Shown in pieces: positions 16,619 to 25,011 of a DNA stretch of 64,000 bases. The position numbers and the translations under genes were made by a program. Origin of the DNA: an uncultured Clostridia bacterium (lineage in GTDB: Bacteria > Bacillota > Clostridia > TANB77 > CAG-508); the NCBI GenBank assembly GCA_934182465.1, contig CAKPRG010000002.1, positions 124,001 through 188,000 on the forward strand, in the 5' to 3' direction. How positions within the stretch are numbered: the stretch's first letter is position 1; each line of letters opens with the position of its first letter. The notes under the pieces are model-generated. The model saw nothing but the letters and a program-made list of their open reading frames with translations, had not been told where the DNA came from and made no database searches.

Positions 16619-16865
16619 TTGTCAAGTAAAAAGTTAAATGCAATTCTGTAAAGTAAATGTAATTTGTAAGAAAAAAAGCAAGTTTTAAGCGATATATTTG
16701 CTTGAAAAACTTGCTTTTTTCACTATGTTTATGTAAATTAATATAGATTTCAAAAAAATTTGCATGACTAATATAACAAAATTGCATTATGGTGTACATT
16801 AATATCAAATGTAAGACTTGTTGCAATGCACCTTATTGATACTTGCATTTACTTTTTCACTTATC
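16619..16865. mobile_element. Inverted-repeat-bounded element, likely transposon remnant
   Basis: The left end contains AAGTAAAAAGTTAAATGCAA; the reverse complement of the right end reads AAGTGAAAAAGTAAATGCAA, an imperfect 20-bp terminal inverted repeat. Subterminal copies of AAGTAAATG follow the left end. No transposase is present in the about 250 bp. The left end also occurs alone at about 62060-62118. Confidence 0.5.
16672..16722 (+). terminator. Strong hairpin with T-run inside the repeat element
   Basis: AAAAAAGCAAGTTTT pairs with AAAAACTTGCTTTTTT across a 20-nt loop. It can act as a terminator for the gene ending at 16573. Confidence 0.7.
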
Positions 16866-16907
16866 TTATAAAAAATAAAAATAAAATTTTTCCAAAATAT
16901 TTGAATT

Positions 16908-16936
16908 TTGTCAAAAAATGTGATATTTTATATAAG
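16908..16936 (+). promoter_or_regulatory. Promoter of the rlmH operon
   Basis: TTGTCA at 16908-16913 and TATAAG at 16931-16936, spacing 17 bp. Confidence 0.5.
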
Positions 16937-16969
16937 AATTAATCTTGGATAAAATAAGGAGAGTACAAA

Positions 16970-17338
16970 ATGGAAAGAGAAGTAAATGAAGAAAAAAGAG
17001 CAAAATTTATGGAATTTGCAGGAAAGAGAGTAAATAATGTATTACACGACATTCAAATATTAGAGCCAATGGCAAGAAGCAATGCTTATGATTTCACAAG
17101 ACAAGATGTTGATGAAATGTTTCGTGCAATGGAAGACACTTTAGAAGAAGCTAGAGAAGAATTTAACAAAAAATTCGAAGAAAAAGCTAGAGCATCTAAA
17201 AAAGTATTTACTTTTGGAAATAGTAAACCACAAGAAGCAGAAGTTGAAATAGAAGTAATAGAAGAACCAACAGAAATAGCAGAAGAAATAGAAAATGCAG
17301 ATACAGAAAATACAAGTACAGCAAGCATTGAAGAATAA
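16970..17338 (+). CDS. Conserved hypothetical acidic protein upstream of rlmH
   Basis: 122 residues. Residues 1-75 are helical and charged (REVNEEKRAKFMEFAGKRVN; FTRQDVDEMFRAMEDTLEEA); residues 85-122 are a low-complexity Glu/Thr tail. There is no signal peptide or membrane helix. It starts the probable operon with rlmH (14-nt gap) and a 207-aa protein. I do not recognise the family; the helical part could bind another protein or RNA, but nothing in the sequence decides this. Confidence 0.6.
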   Translation: MEREVNEEKRAKFMEFAGKRVNNVLHDIQILEPMARSNAYDFTRQDVDEMFRAMEDTLEEAREEFNKKFEEKARASKKVFTFGNSKPQEAEVEIEVIEEPTEIAEEIENADTENTSTASIEE

Positions 17339-17352
17339 TTTAGGGAGTAAAA

Positions 17353-17835
17353 ATGCTTAATATCAATATATTATGTGTAGGAAAAATTAAAGAAAATTAT
17401 TTAAAAGATGCAATAAAAGAATATAGTAAAAGACTATCAAAATATTGCAACTTAAATATAATAGAAGTTCCAGATGAAACAGTTCCAAATAAATTGAGTG
17501 ATGTTGTTATAGAAGACATAAAAAACAAAGAAGCTTCAAAAATCTTAGAACAATTAAAAAAAGAAACATACTTAATATGTTTAGACTTAAAAGGAAAAGA
17601 ATATAATTCAGAAGAGTTTTCTGAAAAAATACAAGATATAGCAGTTCAAGGCAATAGTTCAATAACATTTGTAATAGGAGGAACTTTAGGAATTGGTAAA
17701 GCTGTTTTAGAAAAATCAAAAGAAAAAATATGTTTTTCTAAAATGACTTTTCCTCATCAATTAATAAGAGTTTTTGTATTAGAACAAATATTTAGAGCTT
17801 TTAAAATTTCATCAGGAGAAACATATCATAGATAA
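17353..17835 (+). CDS. rlmH: 23S rRNA (pseudouridine-1915-N3)-methyltransferase
   Basis: 160 residues, the normal size of this SPOUT-family enzyme. The N-terminal INILCVGKIKENYLKDAI and the C-terminal knot with FVIGGTLGIG (SAM-binding loop), MTFPHQLIRVFVLEQIFRAF and the terminal GETYHR are diagnostic. It methylates pseudouridine 1915 in helix 69 of 23S rRNA on assembled 70S ribosomes. Second gene of a three-gene operon. The final motif has Thr where most homologues have Pro (GEPYHK-type), which is minor. Confidence 0.95.
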   Translation: MLNINILCVGKIKENYLKDAIKEYSKRLSKYCNLNIIEVPDETVPNKLSDVVIEDIKNKEASKILEQLKKETYLICLDLKGKEYNSEEFSEKIQDIAVQGNSSITFVIGGTLGIGKAVLEKSKEKICFSKMTFPHQLIRVFVLEQIFRAFKISSGETYHR

Positions 17836-17847
17836 AAGGAGTTTTAT

Positions 17848-18471
17848 ATGATTTCATATTCTTGGGATAAACCTGGAAGCTTTGAAGAACAAGCCATAGA
17901 AGCTTGTTTCAAAAATCCGGCAGCAATTAGATATTTTAGACAAATTGAAAAATATTATAAATTAGGAAAAAATCCATCAGATTTTATAGATAGAAGAGCT
18001 TATGATTTTGCTAAAAACTGTATAAGTGCAAATCAATATGATCTAATAAGCATAAATTGGGTATTTCCATACAACAATATAAAAAGTGGAGATGTTCAAT
18101 ATGAAAGAATAAAACTAGAACCATTTAATGATGGCACAATAGAAAAAACAGGTGATATAGAAGAAGACAATATTAAAGTAGGAACTGTAAAAGCAAAATA
18201 TGATGCTGATGGAAATGTTGAATATGAAAGTGTTGCAAATTTATCTGGAAATGAAATATACAAAGCAGAAAGAGTAGATGGTAATTTAAGAGTTTGTGTA
18301 GTTCATCCAAAACTTCCAAATATAGTTGTAGTAAACAGTAATGGAGTAACTAAATTTGTAAAAACAGTACGACCAAATGGAGATATTGATACTAGAATTA
18401 AAGGTGGAGAAGAAGTATCAGAAGAATATGTAAAAAATAGAATTCCAAAAAGTCAAAATCAAGAAAGATAA
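17848..18471 (+). CDS. Hypothetical protein downstream of rlmH
   Basis: 207 residues; AAAGGAG lies before the start and the gap to rlmH is 12 nt, so it is cotranscribed. The N-terminal part (YSWDKPGSFEEQAIEAC; NPAAIRYFRQIEKYYKLG) is helical; the second half is beta-rich with repeated G-x-V motifs. Not membrane-associated. Family not recognised. Confidence 0.6.
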   Translation: MISYSWDKPGSFEEQAIEACFKNPAAIRYFRQIEKYYKLGKNPSDFIDRRAYDFAKNCISANQYDLISINWVFPYNNIKSGDVQYERIKLEPFNDGTIEKTGDIEEDNIKVGTVKAKYDADGNVEYESVANLSGNEIYKAERVDGNLRVCVVHPKLPNIVVVNSNGVTKFVKTVRPNGDIDTRIKGGEEVSEEYVKNRIPKSQNQER

Positions 18472-18574
18472 AATTATTAAACTTATCTTTGTTTTCGAAA
18501 AAATATTATGTACAAAGTTGGGCGTAAGCCTCTATATAAGTTAAAATTTTATTTGAAATATATATATGATGAAC

Positions 18575-18607
18575 AAAGGACTAATTTAAATTTAAAATTA
18601 GTCCTTT
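18575..18607 (+). terminator. Probable terminator of the rlmH operon
   Basis: AAAGGACTAATTT / AAAATTAGTCCTTT stem. The T-tract is short, so termination may be weak. Confidence 0.5.
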
Positions 18608-18619
18608 AAAAATATTCAC

Positions 18620-18652
18620 TTAAAAGTCACTTTTGAACTATATAATTATAAT
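18620..18652 (+). promoter_or_regulatory. Operator/promoter of the first two-component system
   Basis: TTAAAAGTCACTTTT covers the -35 region and TATAAT begins at 18641, 16 nt after the A of AGTCA. The ABC transporter promoter at 20741 has TTTAAAGTCATTTT at exactly the same spacing, suggesting a shared site for the response regulator encoded just downstream. Confidence 0.5.
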
Positions 18653-18677
18653 AAAATTTATATAAAAGAAGGGAAAA

Positions 18678-19352
18678 ATGAAAAATATATTATTATTAGA
18701 AGATAATGAATCTATTATAATGGGGTTAAAATATTCTTTAGAACAAGAAGGATTTGATATAGAAACAGCTAAAAGCGTTTCAGATGCAAAAAATAAGATT
18801 AATGAAAAAGAATATTCAATTTATTTGTTAGATATTACATTACCAGATGGAAATGGATTTGAAATTTGTAAATTAATAAAAGAAAAATATGACAAACCAG
18901 TTATATTTTTGACTGCAAGAGATGAAGAAACAAATGTAGTTTATGGTTTAGATATGGGAGCAGATGATTATGTTACAAAACCATTTAGAATTAGAGAATT
19001 AATATCAAGAATAAATAGAATTCTAAGTCGATATGAAAAAAATCAAATCAAATCTAATATTCTAAAATATCAAGATATAGAAATAAATATAGACAAATGC
19101 AAAGTTACAAAAAATAATAAAGAAATTATTTTTACAAGTTTAGAATACAAAATCTTATTGTTACTTTTTGGGAATGTTGGCAATTTGATTACAAGAGATC
19201 AATTATTAGATAAAATTTGGGATATTGCTGGTAATTTCGTAAATGACAACACATTAACAGTATATATAAAACGAATAAGAGAAAAATTAGATGATAAAGA
19301 TGGAAAAATTATACAAACTATTAGAGGAATTGGATATAGAGTAGGAAATTAA
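18678..19352 (+). CDS. OmpR-family response regulator
   Basis: 224 residues. The receiver domain has acidic pocket E8/D9, phospho-acceptor D52 (LLDITLPDG), conserved Thr in FLTARD and Lys in VTKPF. A C-terminal winged helix (about 130-224) ends with TIRGIGYRVG. It is followed 11 nt later by its kinase. The next operon encodes an MacB-like ABC exporter, so this looks like a peptide-antibiotic or envelope-stress sensor module of the BceRS/VanRS type. Probably autoregulated through the AGTCA motif in its promoter. Confidence 0.9.
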   Translation: MKNILLLEDNESIIMGLKYSLEQEGFDIETAKSVSDAKNKINEKEYSIYLLDITLPDGNGFEICKLIKEKYDKPVIFLTARDEETNVVYGLDMGADDYVTKPFRIRELISRINRILSRYEKNQIKSNILKYQDIEINIDKCKVTKNNKEIIFTSLEYKILLLLFGNVGNLITRDQLLDKIWDIAGNFVNDNTLTVYIKRIREKLDDKDGKIIQTIRGIGYRVGN

Positions 19353-19363
19353 AAGAGGCGTTT

Positions 19364-20587
19364 ATGAAAATATTAAAAGAAAAAAGTTTTATATTATTAA
19401 TTTGTGTAAATATTTTAGTAATACTATGTAGTACATTCTGGATTAAAATTAGTTACAATCAATATAAAGATCAGACAAATCAAAAAATATCAAAATTAGT
19501 AGAATTAATTGAAGAAAAATATCCAGATGTAGATGAAGAAACTATAATATCTGAAATTAATAAAATAGAAAAAACAGATTTAAAAAATACGATTTTAAAT
19601 AAATATGGTATTTCTGATAAAATTTCTGCTATACAAGGTTTTGAAAATACAAAAAATAGCACTATAAAAAATAATGTTATAGCATTAACTATAATTTTTA
19701 TTATAGAAATATTGTTATATACAATATTTTATTTTAAAAGGCAAAATGGTATTAACGAAGTTTTAGCATATATTGATAAAATAAATTCAAAGGATTACAC
19801 TTTGCAAATAGAGAAAAATGGAGAAGATGAACTTAGCAATTTAAGAAACGAATTATACAAAATAGTAATTATTTTAAAAGAAGAAGCAGAAAAATCACAA
19901 AATGATAAAAAAGCACTTAGTGTAGCTTTAGAAGACATTTCACATCAATTAAAAACACCTTTAACATCAATTTCAATTATGATAGACAATTTAATAGAAA
20001 ATCCAAATATGGATCAAATTACGAAAAGCAAATTCTTGCATGAAATACGCAGACAACTAGAATGGATAAATTGGTTAGTAATTTCTTTATTAAAATTATC
20101 AAAATTAGATTCAAATACAGTAGAATTTAATAGAAAAGAATTTTTAGTTTCAGATATTATTGAAAATTTAGTACAAAATTTAAGTGTTCCTTTAGAAATA
20201 AAAAATCAAGAAATTTGCGTAAAAGGAGAAGAAAATGCTAAAATTTATGCAGACTATAATTGGCAATTAGAAGCAATGTCAAATATTTTAAAAAATTGTA
20301 TAGAACATACTGCAGAAGGAAAGAAAATTCATATTACTTTTAGTGAGAATAATTTTTATACAAGTATAAGGATTGAAGATGAAGGCAATGGCATAAATAA
20401 AGAAGAATTAAAACATATATTTGAAAGATTTTATAAAGGTAAATCATCAAATGAAAATAGTATCGGAATAGGACTTGCACTTGCGAAAACAATTATTGAA
20501 AAAGATAATGGCTATATTATTTGTTCATCACAAATTAATAAAGGAACTATGTTTGAAATAAGATATATGAAAACGCAAAGTGTATAA
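19364..20587 (+). CDS. Sensor histidine kinase, two-TM
   Basis: 407 residues. TM1 at about 8-27 and TM2 at about 105-124 flank a short extracytoplasmic loop. Then come a HAMP-like linker, the phospho-acceptor H194 in EDISHQLKTPLTS, the N box (NILKNCIEHT), G1 (DEGNGI), F box (HIFERFYKG) and G2 (GIGLALAKT). All catalytic motifs are intact. Partner of the response regulator immediately upstream. Confidence 0.9.
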   Translation: MKILKEKSFILLICVNILVILCSTFWIKISYNQYKDQTNQKISKLVELIEEKYPDVDEETIISEINKIEKTDLKNTILNKYGISDKISAIQGFENTKNSTIKNNVIALTIIFIIEILLYTIFYFKRQNGINEVLAYIDKINSKDYTLQIEKNGEDELSNLRNELYKIVIILKEEAEKSQNDKKALSVALEDISHQLKTPLTSISIMIDNLIENPNMDQITKSKFLHEIRRQLEWINWLVISLLKLSKLDSNTVEFNRKEFLVSDIIENLVQNLSVPLEIKNQEICVKGEENAKIYADYNWQLEAMSNILKNCIEHTAEGKKIHITFSENNFYTSIRIEDEGNGINKEELKHIFERFYKGKSSNENSIGIGLALAKTIIEKDNGYIICSSQINKGTMFEIRYMKTQSV

Positions 20588-20677
20588 AATATTAATATCA
20601 ATTAGTTAAGTAAAAAGTATAAGTGAAATTATAAATAATATATATGATAAAAAATGGTCAATATATTAATATAAAAT

Positions 20678-20746
20678 AAATGACTTTAAAAATGACAAAA
20701 ATTTTATTTGGATTGTCATTTTAAAGTCATTTTCTATTTGTATAAT
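20678..20746 (+). promoter_or_regulatory. Operator/promoter of the ABC exporter operon
   Basis: A large inverted repeat: AAATGACTTTAAAAATGACA at 20678-20697 and TGTCATTTTAAAGTCATTTT at 20714-20733, followed by TATAAT at 20741-20746. No good -35 exists, so an activator is probably needed. Its right arm matches the motif in the promoter of the nearby response regulator. Confidence 0.55.
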
Positions 20747-20875
20747 AAAAACAAATAAACTGATATATATTTTGCTGTCGCGATTTATGAAATTTATATT
20801 TCAGATTTTGAATATATGATTATACTAAAATTATATTTCAAAAAGCAGAAATGAAAATAAGAAAGGATATTTAAA

Positions 20876-21556
20876 ATGGAAATTTTAAAAGTAGAGCATT
20901 TATGCAAATCTTATGGAAAAGGAGAAAATTTAGTAAAAGCAGTTAATGATGTTTCTTTTTCTGTAAATAAAGGAGAATTTGTTGCAATTGTTGGAGCAAG
21001 TGGTTCTGGCAAATCTACATTATTGCACTTACTTGGTGGTGTTGATAGACCTACAAGTGGTAAAGTTTTTATTGATGGAAAGGATATATATACTCTAAAT
21101 GATGATAATTTAGCAATTTTTCGTAGAAGACAAGTTGGATTAATATATCAATTTTATAATTTAATACCAATTTTAAATGTTGAAGAAAATATTACTTTAC
21201 CATGTAATTTAGATGGAAAAGAAGTTAAAAAAGAAAAGTTAGATGATTTATTAAAAACTTTAAAATTAGAAGAAAGAAGAAAACATTTACCAAACGAGTT
21301 GTCTGGTGGTCAACAACAAAGAGTATCTATAGGTAGAGCTGTAATAAATGAACCTGCAATTATGTTAGCAGATGAGCCAACAGGAAATTTAGATAGTAAA
21401 GCATCAGAAGAAATTATTTCTTTATTAAGATTGTCAAATAAAAAATATAATCAAACAGTTATAATAATTACACATGATGAAAAAATTGCATTAGAAGCTG
21501 ACAGGATTATTACAATAGATGATGGAAAAATTATAAAAGATGAAATGAATAAATAA
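20876..21556 (+). CDS. ABC transporter ATPase, MacB/LolD/BceA type
   Basis: 226 residues. Walker A GASGSGKST (40-48), Q-loop in LIYQFYNLIP, signature LSGGQQQR (S143), Walker B ending LADEPTGNLDS, and the H-loop in IITHDE are all present. The family powers FtsX/MacB-type permeases that move peptides or lipoproteins or sense antibiotics. It is followed 19 nt later by its permease. Expression is probably controlled by the two-component system just upstream. Confidence 0.93.
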   Translation: MEILKVEHLCKSYGKGENLVKAVNDVSFSVNKGEFVAIVGASGSGKSTLLHLLGGVDRPTSGKVFIDGKDIYTLNDDNLAIFRRRQVGLIYQFYNLIPILNVEENITLPCNLDGKEVKKEKLDDLLKTLKLEERRKHLPNELSGGQQQRVSIGRAVINEPAIMLADEPTGNLDSKASEEIISLLRLSNKKYNQTVIIITHDEKIALEADRIITIDDGKIIKDEMNK

Positions 21557-21575
21557 TATGAAAGGAAAATAAAAA

Positions 21576-24158
21576 ATGAATATATTAAATCATTTTACTA
21601 TTCGTAATTTGAAGTTAAACAGAAAAAGAACTCTAGTTACAATAATTGGTATTTTATTATCAACTGCTTTAATATGTGCTGTGGCTGGAGTTGCTTGTAG
21701 TTTTCAAGAATCTTTAATAAAACACGCAATTGATAGAGATGGAAACTATCATGCTTTATTTTATGATGTTCCAAGCAATAAACAAAAATATATAACACAA
21801 AATGTAAATGTGGAAAGCTATTTTAGTGTTGAAAATATAGGATATGCAAAAGTTGATTCAAAAAATGAATATAAGCCTTATGTTCATTTAATGGGATTTG
21901 ATCAAAATGCTTTGAAAAATTATGGATTAAATTTACTAGAGGGAAGAATGCCAGAAAACGATAATGAGATATTGATTACTGAGCATTTACAAAGTAATGG
22001 AGAGGTAAACTGGAAAGTAGGAGATACAGTTTCATTAGACATATCAACAAGATTAATAGATGGAAAAGAAATACCAAATCAAAAAGAAATGTATTCAGAA
22101 GATAAAAATGAAACTTTAGAAAAAGAATTTACAAAAGAATATAAAATTGTTGGTAAAATAGATAGAACTAATCATGAAATAGAAGAATTTTCTGCTCCAG
22201 GATATACAATTATTACATTAAAAGAATTACCAAGTACAACTAATAAAATAACTTCTTGTGATAACAATATTGACATTTTAGTGAAATATAAAAACATCAA
22301 AGAAACTTATAATTTAACAAAAGAAATTGCAAAAACAGCAGATTTTTCTGAAGGACAAACACATGTTAATTCAGAATTATTAAGATGGTCTGGAGTTTTA
22401 AGAGACAACAATACTTTAGGTATGCTATATAGTTTGGCAGGAATAGTAATTGCAATAATTATAGTTTCAAGTGTTTTTGTAATTAGAAATAGTTTTCAAA
22501 TTTCAATTACAGAAAAAATAAAACAATATGGAGTTTTATCAAGTATAGGTGCAACAAAAAAACAAATTAAAAATAATGTGTTATTTGAAGGATTTATATT
22601 AGGTACAATAAGTATCCCACTAGGAATTTTAAGTGGATGTTTAGCAACTTTTATTTTAACTAAAATAACAACATATTTATTAAATACAGCATATCTAACT
22701 TCAAATACATTTGAAATAGTTTATAATGTTCCGATATTAGCAATTTTATTGAGCATATTACTAAGTATGATAACTATATTTTTATCTAGTATCAGTTCAG
22801 CAAGAAGAGCAAGCAAAATTTCACCAATAGAAGCAATAAGAAGTAGTAATGATATAAAAATAAAATCTAGAAAATTAAGAACACCCAAAATTATAACTAA
22901 AATTTTCGGAATAGGTGGAGAAATTGCTTATAAAAATTTGAAAAGAAATAAACAAAAGTATAGAACAACGGTTATTTCGCTAGTTGTAAGCGTAAGTATA
23001 TTTATATCTTTATCGAGTTTTATATATTATATTTTTGAAATGTCTGGAATGTATTATAAAGATTTAGAATACAATGTTGAATTATATGGTGCAAAACTAG
23101 ATAATATACAAGAAATTGAAAAACTAGAAAATTTAGAAAAAATGACTGTAACATATTCAACTGAATGCACAGCTGATATTGAAAAATTTATTACTAAAGA
23201 AGGAAAAGACTATTTTGAAAATTTATATGAAGATGAAGAAGAACTTAAAGCAGATATTAGTTCTATAAATTTATTAGCTGTAAATAAAAATATATATCAA
23301 GAATATTTAAAAAGATTAAATATTAATGAAAATGATATTTCAAAAAATGAAATAATTTATATAGGTGATGGTAAAATAAATACTTATGATTCTGAAGGAA
23401 AATTGAAAAAATTACAAGCTTTTAATTTTAAAGAAGGAGATGAAGTTCCAGTAGATTTTATAAAATATGATAAAAAAGGTAATATAACAGAAGAACAAAA
23501 AGAAAATATCAAAATTATAAAAATAACAGATGAAAAACCTTATGGATTATCTCAGTTTTATGTTGGAAAAGGTATATTTTTAATTAATTTAGATGATTTA
23601 AAAGGAAAGGATTACTATGTAAACAGAATCTTAATACAATCAACAAATGCAGAACAATTTTGTAAAGATGCAGAAAGCATAGCTGAAAAAGAAATTAGCT
23701 GTATAAATTTAGAAAAAGAACAAGAAAGTATGCATAAAATGGTATTATTGATATCTATATTTTTATATGGATTTATTACAGTAATATCATTAATAGGCGT
23801 TACAAATATATTTAATACAATTACAACAAATATGAATTTAAGAAGTAAAGAATTTGCAAATTTAAAATCAATAGGTATGACTAAAAAAGAATTTAATAGA
23901 ATGATTAATTTAGAGACTATATTTTATGGTGTAAAATCTTTGATTTATGGAATTATCATTGGAACTGGAATATCATATTGGATATATCACACAATTACTT
24001 CAAGTGAATCTATGGTGGTTAAATATGTACTCCCTGTTAAAGCAATATTAATTTCAATTGTTTTTGTAATGTTTATTGTTGGTTTAATAATGAGATTTTC
24101 ATTAAATAAAATAAACAAGCAAAATATAATTGAAACAATAAGAAATGAAAATATATAA
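21576..24158 (+). CDS. FtsX/MacB-type ABC transporter permease
   Basis: 860 residues with two FtsX modules. TM1 lies at about 17-42, followed by a large extracytoplasmic domain (about 43-280), then TM2-TM4 (about 283-410). The second module starts with EIAYKNLKRNKQKYRTTVIS (TM5) and carries a second outside domain (about 490-715), ending with three more TMs. Each module has the cytoplasmic loop of the type Y-G-V-L-S-S-I-G-A-T-K-K-Q. Partner of the ATPase upstream. Such pairs next to two-component systems commonly act in antimicrobial-peptide resistance; the substrate here is inferred. Confidence 0.88.
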   Translation: MNILNHFTIRNLKLNRKRTLVTIIGILLSTALICAVAGVACSFQESLIKHAIDRDGNYHALFYDVPSNKQKYITQNVNVESYFSVENIGYAKVDSKNEYKPYVHLMGFDQNALKNYGLNLLEGRMPENDNEILITEHLQSNGEVNWKVGDTVSLDISTRLIDGKEIPNQKEMYSEDKNETLEKEFTKEYKIVGKIDRTNHEIEEFSAPGYTIITLKELPSTTNKITSCDNNIDILVKYKNIKETYNLTKEIAKTADFSEGQTHVNSELLRWSGVLRDNNTLGMLYSLAGIVIAIIIVSSVFVIRNSFQISITEKIKQYGVLSSIGATKKQIKNNVLFEGFILGTISIPLGILSGCLATFILTKITTYLLNTAYLTSNTFEIVYNVPILAILLSILLSMITIFLSSISSARRASKISPIEAIRSSNDIKIKSRKLRTPKIITKIFGIGGEIAYKNLKRNKQKYRTTVISLVVSVSIFISLSSFIYYIFEMSGMYYKDLEYNVELYGAKLDNIQEIEKLENLEKMTVTYSTECTADIEKFITKEGKDYFENLYEDEEELKADISSINLLAVNKNIYQEYLKRLNINENDISKNEIIYIGDGKINTYDSEGKLKKLQAFNFKEGDEVPVDFIKYDKKGNITEEQKENIKIIKITDEKPYGLSQFYVGKGIFLINLDDLKGKDYYVNRILIQSTNAEQFCKDAESIAEKEISCINLEKEQESMHKMVLLISIFLYGFITVISLIGVTNIFNTITTNMNLRSKEFANLKSIGMTKKEFNRMINLETIFYGVKSLIYGIIIGTGISYWIYHTITSSESMVVKYVLPVKAILISIVFVMFIVGLIMRFSLNKINKQNIIETIRNENI

Positions 24159-24173
24159 TAATTTGAAATTAAT

Positions 24174-24222
24174 AATTTCTTAAGATTTTCTCTATTTTTT
24201 CTTAAGAAATTTCTGGTATAAT
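24174..24222 (+). promoter_or_regulatory. Promoter/operator of the second two-component system
   Basis: TTCTTAAG occurs twice, 22 bp apart, within an inverted repeat (AATTTCTTAAG / CTTAAGAAATT). TATAAT is at 24217-24222. Two same-strand half-sites two helical turns apart fit OmpR-family binding, so autoregulation is likely. Confidence 0.5.
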
Positions 24223-24308
24223 AGTTATGAAAGGTGATATCACAGTTAACAAATTTTATACAAGAAAAACAAACTCAAATTATTCTAATTTTGGAAAGGA
24301 TTAAAAAA

Positions 24309-25007
24309 ATGTACAATATTTTAGTATGTGATGATGATAAAGAAATAGTAAAAGCTATAGAAATTTATCTAGCAAAAGAAGGCTACAATGTATTTAAAGC
24401 CTATGATGGCAACGAATGTTTAGAAATTTTACAAAAAAACAAAGTGCAGTTAGTTATACTAGATATAATGATGCCGAAAAAAGATGGAATTGAAACAATA
24501 AACGAGATTAGAAAAAAATATTCAATACCAGTAATTATGTTATCTGCTAAATCTGAAGATGAAGATAAAATAAAAGGTTTGGATATGGGAGCAGATGATT
24601 ATGTTACTAAACCATTTAATCCTCAAGAATTAATAGCAAGAGTAAATTCTTTATTACGAAGATATACTAAATTAGGTTCTGCTGTAGAAGAGGAAGAAGA
24701 AAACATATTTAGAGTTGGAGATTTAGAGATAGATGACAATTTGAAACAGGTAAAAATAAATGAACAAGAAATAAAATTAACTCCAACAGAATATAAAATT
24801 TTAAAATTTCTTACTGAAAATAAGGGAAAAGTATATTCAATTAATCAAATATACGAAAATATTTGGGCAGAAGATTGCTATGGTGCAGAAAATATAATTG
24901 CTGTACATATAAGACATATTAGAGAAAAAATTGAAATTAATCCAAAAGAACCAAAATATTTAAAAGTAATTTGGGGTGTAGGTTATAAAATAGAGAAGGA
25001 TGTGTAG
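24309..25007 (+). CDS. OmpR-family response regulator
   Basis: I start at ATG 24309 (MYNILVCDDD) because GGAAAGGA lies about 8 nt upstream; the earlier in-frame ATG at 24234 would add 25 residues unlike a receiver domain. 232 residues: acidic pocket D8-D10, phospho-acceptor D52 (LVILDIMMPKKDG), VTKPFNPQEL, and a winged helix ending WGVGYKIE. Its kinase starts 4 nt after the stop. Different in sequence from the regulator at 18678. Confidence 0.9.
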   Translation: MYNILVCDDDKEIVKAIEIYLAKEGYNVFKAYDGNECLEILQKNKVQLVILDIMMPKKDGIETINEIRKKYSIPVIMLSAKSEDEDKIKGLDMGADDYVTKPFNPQELIARVNSLLRRYTKLGSAVEEEEENIFRVGDLEIDDNLKQVKINEQEIKLTPTEYKILKFLTENKGKVYSINQIYENIWAEDCYGAENIIAVHIRHIREKIEINPKEPKYLKVIWGVGYKIEKDV

Positions 25008-25011
25008 TAAA

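Noticed and set aside
16602..16826. 74-aa minus-strand open frame in the inverted-repeat element
   Set aside because: No ribosome site, and it spans a terminator hairpin; no transposase motifs.
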